Positions 52,301 to 63,110 of a DNA stretch of 64,000 nt are shown here, in pieces. This DNA is from Dromiciops gliroides (lineage: Eukaryota > Chordata > Mammalia > Microbiotheria > Microbiotheriidae), in contig NC_057867.1 in the NCBI RefSeq assembly GCF_019393635.1, forward strand, positions 59,228,492 through 59,292,491, given 5' to 3'. Under the pieces are notes generated by a model. That model did no database searches, was not told the DNA's origin, and worked only from the letters and a program-made list of their open reading frames with translations. A program made the position numbers and the translations under genes. Each line of letters opens with the position of its first letter. Position 1 is the first letter of the stretch.

Positions 52301-53730
52301 TAAGCGCTTCATAAATGCATATTCCCTCCTCCATTTCACTAGAACATAGTTTTTCAAAGGGAGTACTGTGAAATGGACCCACCATACCTAGATTTTAGAA
52401 GTCCACAAATGGCAGGCTAATGATATTGCATTTTAACTCCACTAAAAAGACCTGTTCATTAGAAAGTTATTTTGACATTGGGAACTTTGAATGGTATTAG
52501 GGGTCTTTGGAAGAGGAGTGAGTTGGGGGAGGGAGACCATAAATTAAGATTTAGAAATATTGGAATATCTCATTGAAATGTCCAGTAAGCAGATGGCCAC
52601 ATATCTCTTTGATGCAACAAATAATATTTCCTTTCTACCCCCAAGACCAGTAAGTCAGGGGCTATGAAGGGAGGGCAGAATACTAAGAAGGAAGACCAGA
52701 GATGTTGTGTTATCCAGGAGAATTCTGGTCTCAATGACAGCCAGAAGGTGGAAGGCCATGAGAAAAAGAGGTCTATAACGAAAGAAAGTTTCTGAATTAT
52801 AGAGTGGAAATCCCAGAGGAATTTCCACTGGGAATTCCAGTGGAAGGGCCAGGAAGATGTGGAGTGAAACATTGGGGTGGATGGAGGTGATATCGTGGTC
52901 AGAGGGGAGCCAGACTGCCTCTAGCAGTTGAGAATTCTGCAGCCCAGGGAGTGGGAGTGGGAGAGATCAAGGGGATTTGCTATGCTCACCATTGGGGAAT
53001 GCACCCAGACAAAATATCTGTGGATGTTGGAGCTAGATGAGTAGAATGTAGTTGTTTTCTTCTTGCCTTGTGGCCTTTAACCCTCTTCTTCAGTGGCCTG
53101 CTCTTCTGGACTCTAGGGTCTATACAACTTCAAAATCTTCATATACCATAAAAATGTAATGTATCATGTTTATTAGAGTTTCTTCCTTCATGTCTTTCTC
53201 CCTTCTTCCCATTCCTGACTTTGAAGATTAAATATGAAGCATTTTTTCTCACCAAATTTGGCTGTCTACTAGCCAACAGTACGTATAGGGGCCTCTCTGA
53301 AGGCTTGGTCACAGAGAACTTTAAGATACATCACCCTATTTCCCAAAAGGAAATATAATGTCCAACCACCGGTCATTATTCTTCAGCTGTTCTGACCAAG
53401 CCCTCAGCAGCACTTGTGGAGGAAAAATAGACTATTTACATTCCCCTTTGGGTTATCATCTTAGAGAAATGGAGGGAATTTAATATTATTTCTATTTTGG
53501 CAAAGTGTATGCTCAAAAAGGGAGGAGATCTTTCTGGGAAATATGGTAAGTAGTCTGTGATACTTCCCTGCCTGATATGTCTGTATTCATCTTTTGAAGA
53601 TGTGTTTACTTGTGCTCAAGTACAAAATAATTCCTAGTTGCCAGTCACTCAGGTAATTTGTAAAACACTATGCTGGGTGTCATGTCAACTGTACTCAGAT
53701 ATTGCCATTGCCCAGAAAGCATAAGGGAAA
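52301..53730. other. 1.4 kb low-copy stretch
   Basis: No repeat or coding signal supported. A minus-strand 100-codon ORF at 52570-52872 is rich in Trp/Ser/Phe, typical of chance antisense frames. Confidence 0.3.
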
Positions 53731-53734
53731 ACAC

Positions 53735-53890
53735 TTGGTTTTGAGGAACTGGCCTCATGTTCCAACTACCACTTTTGGAAAATCACTCTATCTCTATGGG
53801 CCTCAGTTTCCACATCTGCAAAATCATGGGCTTAGATTAGATGACCTCTAAGGCCAATCTAGCTCTACATATATGAGCATGTGAATTCTC
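53735..53890 (+). repeat. MIR3-like SINE
   Basis: 'aaaatcactctatctctatg', 'ggcctcagtttccacatc', 'attagatgacctctaagg' in sense order. Confidence 0.68.
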
Positions 53891-53999
53891 CAGAATTATA
53901 AGTGCTTTGATTCCAGCCTCTGTGATTGATTGACTGCATGTCTGTTGACTAATAATTTTCCTTGCTGAGTTTTTAAGCCATGGCAACTCTTTTTTATGT

Positions 54000-54165
54000 T
54001 TTAATTTTATATATCCACCTATCTATTTTTTAAATTAATTTTTTTATCAAATTTTCACTTCCAAATTCATTCCCCTCCTCTCTTCTCTCCCTGACCAATT
54101 GAGAAGGCAAGCAATATATCAATTATACTTATGAAATCATGTAAAACGTATTTCTATATTAGAGC
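54000..54165 (-). repeat. L1 3' UTR fragment, antisense
   Basis: 'cacttccaaattcattccc', 'ctctcttctctccctgacc', 'aattgagaaggcaagcaa', 'aaatcatgtaaaacgtat' match the antisense L1 3' UTR, like 36085-36260. Confidence 0.65.
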
Positions 54166-54364
54166 CATAGCAACTCTTAAAGATTGTTGACTAATATGTA
54201 GAAGAATTATACTCTCCATCATAGGAGGGAATACCTTGCCAATGGAACTGCAGATCCTTGAAATAGTTAAGTATTTCCTACCTTGAAAAAGGGGATGCAG
54301 AGGGTTGGAAATTCCCTTCTAGTTGGGAAACTGTTGATTCTGTGGCCCTTCGGATTTTTGCTTA

Positions 54365-54890
54365 ACTATTTATGTGGTCCACAATTTGTTATTTCCTCAA
54401 GAAGGTTTAAGACAAAAACATAAGTCCCACATATACCAAAATATCTCTAGTAGCACTTCTGTGCTAGCCAAGAATGGGAAACAAAGTAGTTGGTCATCAC
54501 TGAAGAATGGCAACAAAAACTATGCCATGAATGCAAGGAAATATTATAGTGATCTAGAAAATGATGAACATGAAGAATTGAAACAAACATTGGGATATTT
54601 GCCTGAACTGATGTAGAGCAAAATATGAACCATGAAAACCATGAGAACCATGAAAAAGCACACAATAAGGACAACAATATACAAAAACAACTTTAAAAGG
54701 AAGCCAAATTCTGTGTAATTATAAAATTAGTAGTGGCCCTTGGGAATAGCTACTAAAACATACCTCCTTGATCTCAGCAGAGAGGTGGAGGACTAGTAGA
54801 CCGGAATGGTTTATATTTTGTAAGATATGATCACCTTATCAAATGTTTTAGGTTAATTGTCTTTTGTTATAAGGAATTATTCAATTTAGG
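54365..54890 (+). pseudogene. L1-like ORF2 end and 3' UTR
   Basis: 'ataccaaaatatctctag', 'agccaagaatgggaaac', 'atgcaaggaaatattatag', 'atttgcctgaactgatg' match the end of an L1-class ORF2; the remainder is 3' UTR. It is from an older subfamily than 19867. Confidence 0.6.
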
Positions 54891-55334
54891 GTATGAGTGT
54901 GGGCAAGTGGAACAGGGGTGTTTATCTGGAAAAAACCTGTGATATAAAAACAAAAGGCATCAATACCCTTCAAAATAACTATAGAATAGATAAAGTATTT
55001 GGGGTTCCATCTACCAAGAAATAATTCATATATGAATACAAAATACTCTTTTGATAAAATATACAAATATGCATACACAGTTAAATAATTGGAGAACTAC
55101 TAATTGATCATGGTTGGTCCATGCCAATATAATAAAAAATGGCTACCATCTAAATTAATTTATTAATTCGATGCCATTCCATTCAAACTGCCAAGTGGTT
55201 ACTTTATAGAGCTAGAAGCAAAATGACTAAAGATCTGGAGGAGCAAAAGTCAAAATTCTCAAGTGAATAGTGAAAAAAGTGGAAAGGAAGGGGAAGCAGT
55301 ACCAGAACTCAAAGTATATGATAAAGCAGTAATG

Positions 55335-55622
55335 GTAACAATGATAATGATAATAACAATTATAGCAACAATAATAATAGCTGATATTTCTATATTGGAG
55401 TACACTGAAGTATTCTTTGCAAAATACTTTTCAAATATGATGTCATTTGATCCTCACAATCACCCTGGAAGGTAAGTGTTATTATTATCCTTATTTTTCA
55501 CATGATGAAACAGGTGGGGGGAGTTTAAGTGACTTGCCCAGGATCATATAGTTAATGAGTGTCTGACACCTAATTTGTGCTCCAAGCCTAAAACTGTGTC
55601 TATTGCATCTCCTAACTACCTA
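55335..55622 (-). repeat. MIR, antisense, in L1
   Basis: 'gatgataataacaat'-type start, 'catttgatcctcacaatc', 'tattattatccttatttttc', 'aagtgacttgcccagg', 'ctattgcatctcctaac'. Complete antisense MIR within the L1 ORF2 relic, hence younger than that L1. Confidence 0.8.
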
Positions 55623-55690
55623 GTAGTCATCAAAACTATTTGGCAATGGTTATTTTTTTTTAATTGAAAGGTACTGGTATAAGGAATCAC

Positions 55691-55833
55691 GTTTTTGGTG
55701 GAGCAATGAGGGTTAAGTGACTTGCTGAGGGTCACACAGCTGCTAAGTGTCAAATGTCTGAGGGCGGATTTGAACTCAGGTCCTCCTAAATCCAGGGCTG
55801 GTATTTTATCTACTGTGCCACATAGCTGCCCCC
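55691..55833 (-). repeat. WSINE1-type SINE in L1
   Basis: Antisense. TSD ATAAGGAATCAC (55679-55690) and the same with one mismatch (55834-55845). More diverged than most ('gacttgctgagggtc'). Confidence 0.92.
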
Positions 55834-56168
55834 ATAAGGAATAACTATTAGAGAAAACTTGTTCTGATAATTGGAAAGTAGTTTGATAGAAATTTGTTTT
55901 GGAGTTAGAAAAGCATCTCCCACCATATACATAGGCTCTAGAAGGATCCTGGACCTAGCTATAAAAAGTCACATCATTAAGAAATTAGAACATGGAAGGA
56001 ACTAGATGGTTTTTACAACTATTGATAGGTGAAGAGTTCTTAACCAAACAAGGGATAGGGATAATCATAGGAGAGAAAATGGACAGTTTTTACTTAATAA
56101 AATTAAAAAGTGTTCACATAAACCAAACCAGTGGAGTTCAAATTGGGAGGGAAATCAGTTTCCTAGCC

Positions 56169-56190
56169 GGGGGCGGGGGGGGTGGGGGGA
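56169..56190 (+). other. G-rich tract, possible G-quadruplex
   Basis: Runs of 5, 8 and 6 G separated by single bases, then ATGGTGG. On the plus strand this meets the usual four-run pattern if the 8-G run is split. Confidence 0.5.
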
Positions 56191-56590
56191 TGGTGGTGAA
56201 AGAATTTTGCAGTAATTTTCTGTGAGAAAGGTCCTGTGGCAGATGAAAGATGAAATGACTAAGGAAACAAAGGACTATGGACTCGATCCATAATTGAATA
56301 GAAAGGGAACTCAGCTCCAGAATTGAGTCACAAGATGGAGTCAGTGTGGTTCACCCAATTCCTACTACCACTCACTCTACTAATCCCCCCAATTCCCTCA
56401 GTCTCATATCCAAAATATCCCCTAAAATGGCTCAAGTATAGGAGGGAAATGTTTTGTTTTTTCATGGCCAGTGGAGTGGATAGAGTTTTAAGTTCCAAAT
56501 AGTCAGGGTTGCATTGTATACTTAAGAACAGGTAGTCACACTAACTTAGTGTACATATTAAGGTGGCTGATAAGCTCAATGTCCTCTGCC
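56191..56590. other. Low-copy stretch
   Basis: Nothing recognised. Confidence 0.3.
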
Positions 56591-56594
56591 CCAT

Positions 56595-57110
56595 CAGATC
56601 ACTTTTGACATAGTGTACTCAGTTCTGGGCACTGGGTTTGATGGAGGATTTAGAAAGACTGGAGCATGTTCAAAGGAGGGTGCCTAGGATGATGGAGGGT
56701 CTAGAGATCCTTAAGAATCTTTTAAAGGAACTCAGATGTTTGACTTGGATAAGGCCATAGGGGGCACATGATAGTCCTTCATGTACTGGAAGACAACTGT
56801 TGGCTATTGTGTTCAAGGTAAAGACTTGTTCTGCTTGGCCCTGGAGTGCAGGACAAAGAGCAATAGGTAGACGTTGCTGGAAAACAAATTTCAATTCCTC
56901 ATAAAGGACCTTTCTAATAATTGGTGTCAAAAATGTAATCAACTTCCTTGTGAGGTAGTGAGCTCTTCTTTACTAGAGGTCTCCCAGCAAATGTTAGCTG
57001 ACACCTCAGGGATATTGTGGAAGGGATTTCTCTGTAGGTGTGGTTCAACTCAGTGATGGACAAGATCCCTTTCAACTTCGGATTCTGACTTCTAAGATTC
57101 AGTAACTAAT
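56595..57110 (+). repeat. CR1/L3 3' region
   Basis: 'gtactcagttctgggcac', 'ggagggtgcctaggatg', 'acttgttctgcttggccc', 'tactagaggtctcccagc', 'tttctctgtaggtgtgg', 'tcccttttcaacttcgg'-like end. Sense, complete for the last 500 bp of the element. Confidence 0.75.
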
Positions 57111-57224
57111 ATTAATAAGAAGAGTCCTTTATCCTGGGATAGCACTTGATGGTTTGCAATCTGATTCGATGGTTAAAAACAGCCAATGGTGGATGTGTGT
57201 CTGTGTTATAATATGAGAAATAAT

Positions 57225-57610
57225 AATATTGCCTTGTCACATCTCTTTTTCCATGATGTCACCATTTTAGAAATGAGGGAACTGAAGCTTAGAGAGGCAC
57301 TTTCCATGTGCAAGATCACTCACTTAGTAGGTAGTAGATCTGGGAATCAAGCCCTACCCCCCCATCTTTATATTCCAGCATTTCCTGATCCTCTTTTCCA
57401 GCTTGTTCTTGGGACAGTGGTGTTCATTTCTCCCCCTGCCCCAATTGCATGCATTATCTGTTCTAATCATAGGACTGTAGCTTTAAAGCTGAAAGGTATT
57501 TTAGAGAATATCTTGTCTAACCAACTCCCTCACTTTACAGATAAAGAAGCTGAGACCCAGAAAAGGAAGAGGGCTGTGCCCAAGCTTACATGGAGAGCAA
57601 ACACATGTTT
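57225..57610 (-). repeat. MIR-like pieces, antisense
   Basis: 57225-57370 ('accattttagaaatgagg', 'aactgaagcttagagagg') and 57470-57610 ('aggtattttagagaatatc', 'ccctcactttacagataaag', 'ctgagacccagaaaagg') are antisense MIR/L3-type blocks. They lie inside a 180-codon ORF (57186-57728) that I therefore do not call a gene. Confidence 0.6.
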
Positions 57611-57884
57611 TCTGAGTCCAAATGCAACCATTTTTCATCTGTATCATGGTGCTCCACTAAATTTATTTGGTTTTATAAAAATTAATGAAAGCATTCTTCA
57701 GTCAAGTCTTCAGAACATTTGTTCGTAGGGAAATGTCTCGTCCCTTTCTGAAGTATTCTATAAACATGATCACGTTCTCAATTTTATTATACACACACAC
57801 AAAGATACCCCCCCCAAAATATATATGTATAAACATATATGTGTATGTACACATCTTTCTAAGTTCCTGGGGACTGACATTTTT

Positions 57885-57960
57885 TCCAGCTTTGTATGTC
57901 CCCCAGTAACTAACATAGTACCTTGGACATTTTTTGTTTATTGTTGATCTGGCCTTTTGA
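57885..57960 (+). repeat. L2 3' end, partial
   Basis: 'tttgtatgtcccccagtaac', 'catagtaccttggacatt', 'tttgtttattgttg' are similar to the L2 3' end. Weak. Confidence 0.4.
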
Positions 57961-58885
57961 TTTCATTGTTATGTGTAAGAAACTGTGAAGAAACTCTTTT
58001 CGCTAATGTCCACCAGCCCCTCTGTAACTTCCTGTTCTAGAGAGGTGTCTGGGGCTGCTGGGAGTGTTACTGACCTGTCTGTACTTAGTATCAGAAGCAG
58101 TACTGGAAGCCATCTTCCTCCCTCCAAGGCCGGCCCTCATTCTTTTCTCCCATAATGCCTCTCTGTCATGCTCAGAAAACATACTTAATTAGTAAACATC
58201 TATTGAGCTGCATTCAGTCCTCCCTGCAATTGTTGTACCCATCATTCACTATCTGGGGAGCTGTTTGAGTAGCCTGCTGCAATCTGTGCTCTGCTGAGCT
58301 AGGCCTGTGTAGAGAAGGATTTCAGTCAAGGTAATATGGACAGCATCTCATAAATCTCTCTGATACTAGTAAACTAGTAAAGTTGCCAAACTAGCTTGAT
58401 GAGGATGCTGTTTCCCTTAGTTCACAGAATTATACAGCTTGAAGGAAGCTTAGAAATCGATTCTACTCATCTCATTATTTTCCAGAAGAAGAAAGTCAGC
58501 TTCAGTGAAGCTGGTTCAACAAAAGCACCAGTGCCTCTGGCCACCGGTGCACTGTTCTTTCCCACTGACAAAATAATGTGGAATCTGCTTTTGACAAACC
58601 ACAGCTGATGTGTTTCATAGCTAGAAAGATGCTTCGGGAGACAATTCATGGTTCGATGTTTGCTGCACTAACATGTGACAAACCCAAATGTCACCATTGG
58701 CTGGTTGGTTTGTTTTGGTTCCAGCGATCAACAATGGTTTCATGCTAAAGCCCTGATCGAATTGGATAGACTTAGGTGAATCAGTCATTAAGATGATTAG
58801 TTGTGCAGCATTTTACCTGAGAACAATCAGAGTGATAAAATAGAAAAGATTCGTTCCAAACCGCTGAAAGAAAAGGCTTTCCCAG
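57961..58885. other. 0.9 kb low-copy stretch, possible enhancer
   Basis: 58490-58850 is non-repetitive, GC-balanced, and dense in known factor-type words: CACCGGTG, CACAGCTGATGTG (E-box), CCATTGGCTGG (inverted CCAAT), AACAATGG (SOX-like), GATGATTAG. No ORF with splice signals. Conservation must be tested elsewhere. Confidence 0.4.
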
Positions 58886-58892
58886 TCAGTGT

Positions 58893-58946
58893 ACACACAC
58901 ACAGACACACATAAATTGTGAGTATATGTGTATGTCTGTATAGCTC

Positions 58947-58977
<31 letters not shown>

Positions 58978-58978
58978 A
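58893..58978. repeat. (CA)n and (TG)n microsatellites
   Basis: CA repeats at 58893-58910 and (TG)n at 58955-58977, with irregular TATG between. Their opposite orientation could pair as a hairpin. Confidence 0.9.
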
Positions 58979-58979
58979 T

Positions 58980-59565
58980 CAATCCACTTAGAATTTGCCA
59001 ACTAGCACATCCCTGGCTAGTATGTAAAATTTGGTAACAGTTTTTAGTTTTATATTGCCAAAAATGAACTTTCATGGCTGTAACATTTCCCAGATGCAGC
59101 TAGCATATAAACCTTCCTCAGGCCTCTTGGTCTGACGCAGTGGGATGACTCAGGGAAATGATGTGGTACCTCTCTTAAAGCTTCCTCTTTCTCCCCTTTA
59201 AAATCTATATTACATTGATGATTCTGTCATTCTATCACAAGCATTTCTGGATTGGGGGGAGACCTCTCCCTGTCACCTCCAGATTGAATCCTCCTTTGTA
59301 AAACAGAAAAACAAGCCAGAAATAACCAGTGCAGTGACTTCATCTGACAATGTATACATTATTCTCTAGTAATCACTTGCCTCTCTGAACTGAAGAGTTT
59401 CATTATCTGTTTCCAGGACCATCATTGTTTTGCTTTGTTGGGCTTTTTTTCCCCAGTTCTTCACCATTTAGATTTCTTTTAGTGGTCTTTTCACTTTATT
59501 ATATTTGTGTGCATCTTCTTCTGTATATAAGCATACAGACATAGATATGTATATAACAGTATAGT
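58980..59565. other. Low-copy stretch
   Basis: Nothing recognised. Pyrimidine-rich in places. Confidence 0.3.
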
Positions 59566-59568
59566 TAT

Positions 59569-59641
59569 GGTGTGTCCCCAAAATCTTAGTGCACTTTTAA
59601 GCATTAAAAGCTTAAAACTGCATTAAGATATTTTGAGCACC
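59569..59641. mobile_element. Palindromic mini-transposon, second copy
   Basis: The left arm GGTGTGTCCCCAAAATCTTA pairs with the right arm (inverse TTAAGATATTTTGAGCACC), and the centre has TTTTAAGC...GCTTAAAA almost perfectly paired. 73 bp, closer to a perfect hairpin than the copy at 50543. Flanks contain TA on both sides, as expected of Tc1/mariner insertion, but the exact ends are uncertain. Confidence 0.65.
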
Positions 59642-59649
59642 TAGTTTGT

Positions 59650-60600
59650 CTATCCAGCTAGATATTTATTTATCTTTCTATCCATCCCTCCTTTCCTTTG
59701 TTTGAGTCTTTTACTTCTTTCAGTTTTACGCCCAACAGTACAATCACTGGGTCAAAGGGAAGGGAATACTTAAGATACTTTTTTTTTAATTAATAAAGTA
59801 TTTTATTTTTTTCCGTTACATGTAAAGATAGTTCTCAACTTTTGTTTATACAAGCTTTACAATTTTAGATTTTTCTCCCTCCCTCCCCTCCCTCCCCCCC
59901 TCCCCTAAGACAGCAGGTAATCTGATATAGGTTATATATATATATACACATAATAACATTAAACATATTTCTGCATTAGTCATGTTATAAGAGAAAAAAT
60001 CAGAGCAATGATAAAAAACCTCAAAATAGAAAAAAACAACAGCATCAAAAATAAAAGAAATAGTATGGTTCATTCAGCATCTATACTCCTCAGTTCTTTT
60101 TTTTTCTTCTTGGATTTGGAGATCCTCTTCCATCACAAGTTCCCTGGAACTCTTCTGTGCCATTGCATTGGTGAGAAGAATATAGTCCATCACAGTAGAT
60201 CAACACTCAATGTTGATGTTACTGTGTACAATGTTCTTCTGGTTCTGCTCATTAAGATACTTTTCTTAACTAATTCCAAATTAATCTCCAAAATGGTTGG
60301 ACCCATTCATAGTCCCAACAATAGTATACTAGTTTTCCTGTCTTTAAACAGCCCCCACGGTGTTATCTATTTCCCTTTTTTATTGTCTTTGCTAATTTGT
60401 AGGATAAGGGGTAAAACCTCAGAGTTGTTTTAATTTTCATTTGTCCTTTCCTTGGTGATTTGAAGCATGTGATCATAATTTAGAGTTTGCAATCCTTTTG
60501 AAAATTTGTTGCTATCTTCTGATCTCATTATTTTTTCAGTACTGGCTCTTGATGTTATATATTTGTTTTAATTCCCTATATATCTTAAATCCGTCAAGAA
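59650..60600 (-). pseudogene. Old antisense L1, split by younger L1
   Basis: 59700-59769 ('caatcactgggtcaaagg') and 60265-60600 ('aatggttggacccattc', 'cctcagagttgttttaat', 'ttttgaaaatttgttgc') are consecutive antisense L1 parts. They are separated by an L1 with its own TSD. Confidence 0.65.
59783..60251 (-). mobile_element. 5'-truncated L1 3' UTR, antisense
   Basis: 469 bp, the same 3' UTR type as 19867-20696 but in reverse: a T-rich tail, 'ctccctccctcccctccc', 'atctgatataggttat', 'acatatttctgcattag', 'aatgttcttctggttctgc'. TSD TTAAGATACTTTT at 59770-59782 and 60252-60264, exact. It lacks all of ORF2. Confidence 0.9.
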
Positions 60601-60604
60601 GCAT

Positions 60605-60757
60605 GAATTGGGGGGGCAGCTAGGTGGCGCAGTGGATAAAGCACCGGTCCTGGATTCAGGAGAACCTGACTTCAAATCCAGCCTCAGACACTTTGCACTT
60701 ACTAGTTGTGTGACCCTGGGCAAAATTGCTTCGCCAAAAAAGAAGAAGAAGAAGAAG
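60605..60757 (+). repeat. WSINE1-type SINE with (GAA)n tail
   Basis: Sense; the 3' end is shortened after 'ccctgggcaaaattgc' and followed by a (GAA)n tail at about 60740-60757. TSD AAGAAGCAT at 60596-60604 and 60758-60766; short, and blurred by the GAA tail. Confidence 0.88.
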
Positions 60758-60865
60758 AAGAAGCATCTACCACCTGCCAGGCTAAGCACTGGGTATACAA
60801 AGATTAAAAAAAAGATGAAACTGTTCTTGCCTTCAAGGAGCTTATATCCTATTGGTGGAAATTAC

Positions 60866-60945
60866 ATACATACACACATATATGTATATGTGTGTATATA
60901 TGTATATATTTGTGTATGTGTATGTATATATGTATATAAATACAA
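60866..60945. repeat. (TATG)n-type microsatellite
   Basis: Irregular TATG/TACA/TGTATA units, 80 bases, within the L2 region. Confidence 0.85.
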
Positions 60946-61029
60946 ATAAAAGAGAATTTGGGGAAAGGCACTGTCAGTTGGGAGGGGAGGCAAGAAAGGC
61001 CTCATGTGGGAACTGGCACTTGAGGTGAG

Positions 61030-61183
61030 GTTTTTTTTTTTTTTTTTTGGTGGGGCAATGGGGGTTAAGTGACTTGCCCAGGGTCACACAGCCAGTAAGT
61101 GTCAAGTGTCTGAGGCCGGATTTGAACTCAGGTACTCCTGAATCCAGGGCCGGTGCTTTAACCACTGCGCCATCTAGCTGCCC
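61030..61183 (-). repeat. WSINE1-type SINE in L2
   Basis: Antisense, full length, with a T-run of about 18 as its tail. TSD CACTTGAGGTGAG at 61017-61029 and 61184-61196, exact. Confidence 0.95.
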
Positions 61184-61270
61184 CACTTGAGGTGAGTTTT
61201 GAAGGAAGCTACAGATTCTAAGTTGGAGGTGAGGTAGGAGTGTATTCCAGGCCTGGGGGACATGTAAAGG

Positions 61271-61868
61271 GGGCTCTCTCTGGCTGCAGTCTAAGATTGT
61301 AACCAATACTGTTCTTTTGGGCTCCTTCTTCTATCACAATCCTCTTCCCTAGGTTCCATGCTGCTGTCAAAATCACCTCCTTAACTTCCAGAGCCTTGAG
61401 CCTCAGGCTTATCTGATAAATGGACCTCAACCTACTTGGGGAGAGTAGGGATCCCCCACTGGGACAGTACCAAGTGATGAACTCCAAATGGTAGCTGCTT
61501 GATGATGGTGCTCAGGCTGCTGAGATGTGGGGCACCAGGAGCAATGAGCTAAAAAGCTAGTCATCTTCCTTTGTTTTTTTTATCTTGTATGTAGTAGATG
61601 TTTTTGTACAATTGGAGGGTATTTTCCATGTTTATTGGGGACATAGAAATTATTTTTCACTGCTCAGTCTTCCCAGGATCCCCCCTATGGATGCTTTTCC
61701 AGAGCTCAGTGATCAGCACATAGAAGCTCCTGGCTGATTGCTCAAAGATTCTTAAGGATGTCAAGGTCTATGGGGTTGGAAGCATTTCCCATGAGAAACT
61801 TGGCGCCAGCTTCTCAATTCATTGTGGCATCTTTTAGCTGGGCTCCTAAAAGAGGGTGAATAAGCAAG
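61271..61868. other. Low-copy stretch
   Basis: No repeat or exon recognised. Ends next to a CR1 copy. Confidence 0.3.
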
Positions 61869-61869
61869 A

Positions 61870-62008
61870 ATGTTTTTTCTTTGACAGGCTGGAGAGCAAG
61901 CTGAAGGAAATGGGTATGTTTAACTGAGAGAAGAGAAGACCTAGGGGAGATGACAGCTGCCTTCAAGTATTTCAAAGCATGGCACATGAAAGAAGGATTA
62001 GACATGGT
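61870..62008 (+). repeat. CR1/L3, first half
   Basis: 'ttgacaggctggagagc', 'agaagagaagacctaggg', 'ttcaagtatttcaaagc' are in sense order. The element resumes at 62345. Confidence 0.7.
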
Positions 62009-62344
62009 GCAGTGGGAAAAGCACTGGATTTTTGGTCAGAGGACCTGAGTTTGCCACTTACAGCCTGTGTGACCTTGGGTCAGTTTTTTTAACCACTTTG
62101 GGCCTCAGTTTCTTCCTTTGTAAAATAAGGAGGATAGGATTAGTTGAACTTTTTGAGGGTCAGTGAGGGTTAAGTGATTTGCCCAGGGTCAAACAGCTAG
62201 TAAGTGTCAAGTATCTGAGGCCAGATTTGAACTCAGGTCCTCCTGAATCCAGGACCGGTGTTTTATCCACTGCACCACCTAGCTGCCCCCTCAAAGTTCT
62301 TTTAAGTTTTAATTCTATAACACTATGATCTTGAATTCTATGAA
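62009..62344 (+). repeat. MIR3-like SINE in CR1, split by WSINE1
   Basis: 'gtgcagtgggaaaagcac', 'ggtcagaggacctgag', 'ggcctcagtttcttcc' (62009-62150) and, after the WSINE, 'tcttttaagttttaattc' (62295-62330) complete the MIR3. Both of its flanks are CR1. Confidence 0.65.
62155..62290 (-). repeat. WSINE1-type SINE, innermost of a three-layer nest
   Basis: Antisense, full length, with a very short tail. The flanks share only weak similarity, so no clear TSD is claimed. It sits in a MIR3 that sits in a CR1. Confidence 0.88.
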
Positions 62345-62560
62345 CTAGGTCTAATGGGTAGAAGTTGCAAAGAAGCATATTTTGAGCTTGATATAAGGAA
62401 AAGCTTGCTGGTGATTCCCAAATAGAAGAAACTGACATTACAGGTAACAAGTTCTCCTTTACTGGAGGACTTCAAATAGTACCTGGCTGCGTCTCAATCA
62501 GATAGCAGTAGGACCAAATTGTTTGATATCCTTTCTAAGTCTGAGATGCGGTGACAAACC
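62345..62560 (+). repeat. CR1/L3, second half
   Basis: 'ctaatgggtagaagttgc', 'tgatataaggaaaagc', 'ttactggaggacttcaaa', 'atcctttctaagtctgag' continue from 62008. Confidence 0.7.
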
Positions 62561-62795
62561 TTGTTTTATTCTACCAGTGTTGGCAAGTGGAATAAAAGAA
62601 TGTCATCAACTCTGATGGTGACCATAATGATGTACCATCCTAGAGTAAGTGACTTCTATGTGTTTCTCTAGATGGCCAAACCAACTTTATAGTTACTTAA
62701 GAACAAACAATTTAATGGCAAACAATTTAAGGGTTCAGGAAGACTAAACTCTCCCACAAACAACTCCTAGTCCATTGGTTTTGGAGTCAAAAGAC
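62561..62795. other. Low-copy stretch
   Basis: Nothing recognised; a short direct repeat of CAAACAATTTAA occurs at about 62704 and 62720. Confidence 0.3.
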
Positions 62796-62799
62796 CTGA

Positions 62800-63110
62800 G
62801 TTTCATTTAGAACTAGAAGGCATATTAAAGGTCATCTAGACCAATCGAATCATTTTACAGGGAAGGACACTGAGACCCAGAGAAATGATGTGATTTGCCT
62901 AAGATGTCACAGCTAACAAGGGAGGCGGTGTGGAATGGTAGAAAGAACACTAGCTACAATTAAAAGTCAAAGATTTAAATACGCCCTCTCTCATGTACTG
63001 TTTGTGTGACTTTGGGCAAAGCCCTCCTGGGATTTACGCTTGCTTATCTATGAAATGAGAGAGTTGGACCAAATGGCCTAGGTCCTTTTCATCACGAATT
63101 TTAACACTGA
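62800..63110 (+). repeat. MIR/L3-like block, then MIR3-like SINE
   Basis: 62805-62925 ('ggtcatctagaccaatcg', 'actgagacccagagaaatg') is the MIR/L3-type block, whose strand I cannot fix. 62930-63110 ('ggtgtggaatggtagaaag', 'tgactttgggcaaagcc', 'gagagttggaccaaatgg') is MIR3-like in sense. Confidence 0.6.

Larger units (their letters stand above)
55080..56165 (+). pseudogene. L1 ORF2 relic interrupted by MIR and WSINE1
   Basis: 'ataattggagaactac', 'gatgccattccattcaaac', 'agtaccagaactcaaag' (55080-55330), then 'tcatcaaaactatttggc' (55626-55690), then 'taattggaaagtagtttg', 'accaaacaagggataggg', 'aaaattaaaaagtgttc' (55846-56165) are consecutive ORF2 segments. The missing spans correspond to two inserted SINEs and some deletions. 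In L1 order this lies upstream of the block at 54365, so it is a separate copy. Confidence 0.75.
60767..61270 (-). pseudogene. L2 LINE 3' part, antisense
   Basis: 'aggctaagcactgggtat', 'ttcttgccttcaaggagc', 'aggcactgtcagttggg', 'gtgtattccaggcctggg' are antisense L2 3' landmarks. It is interrupted by a microsatellite (60866-60945) and a WSINE. Confidence 0.72.

Noticed and set aside
57186..57728. 180-codon ORF, longest of the window
   Set aside because: It contains two antisense MIR/L3-type blocks, has no signal for splicing or initiation, and changes character along its length.
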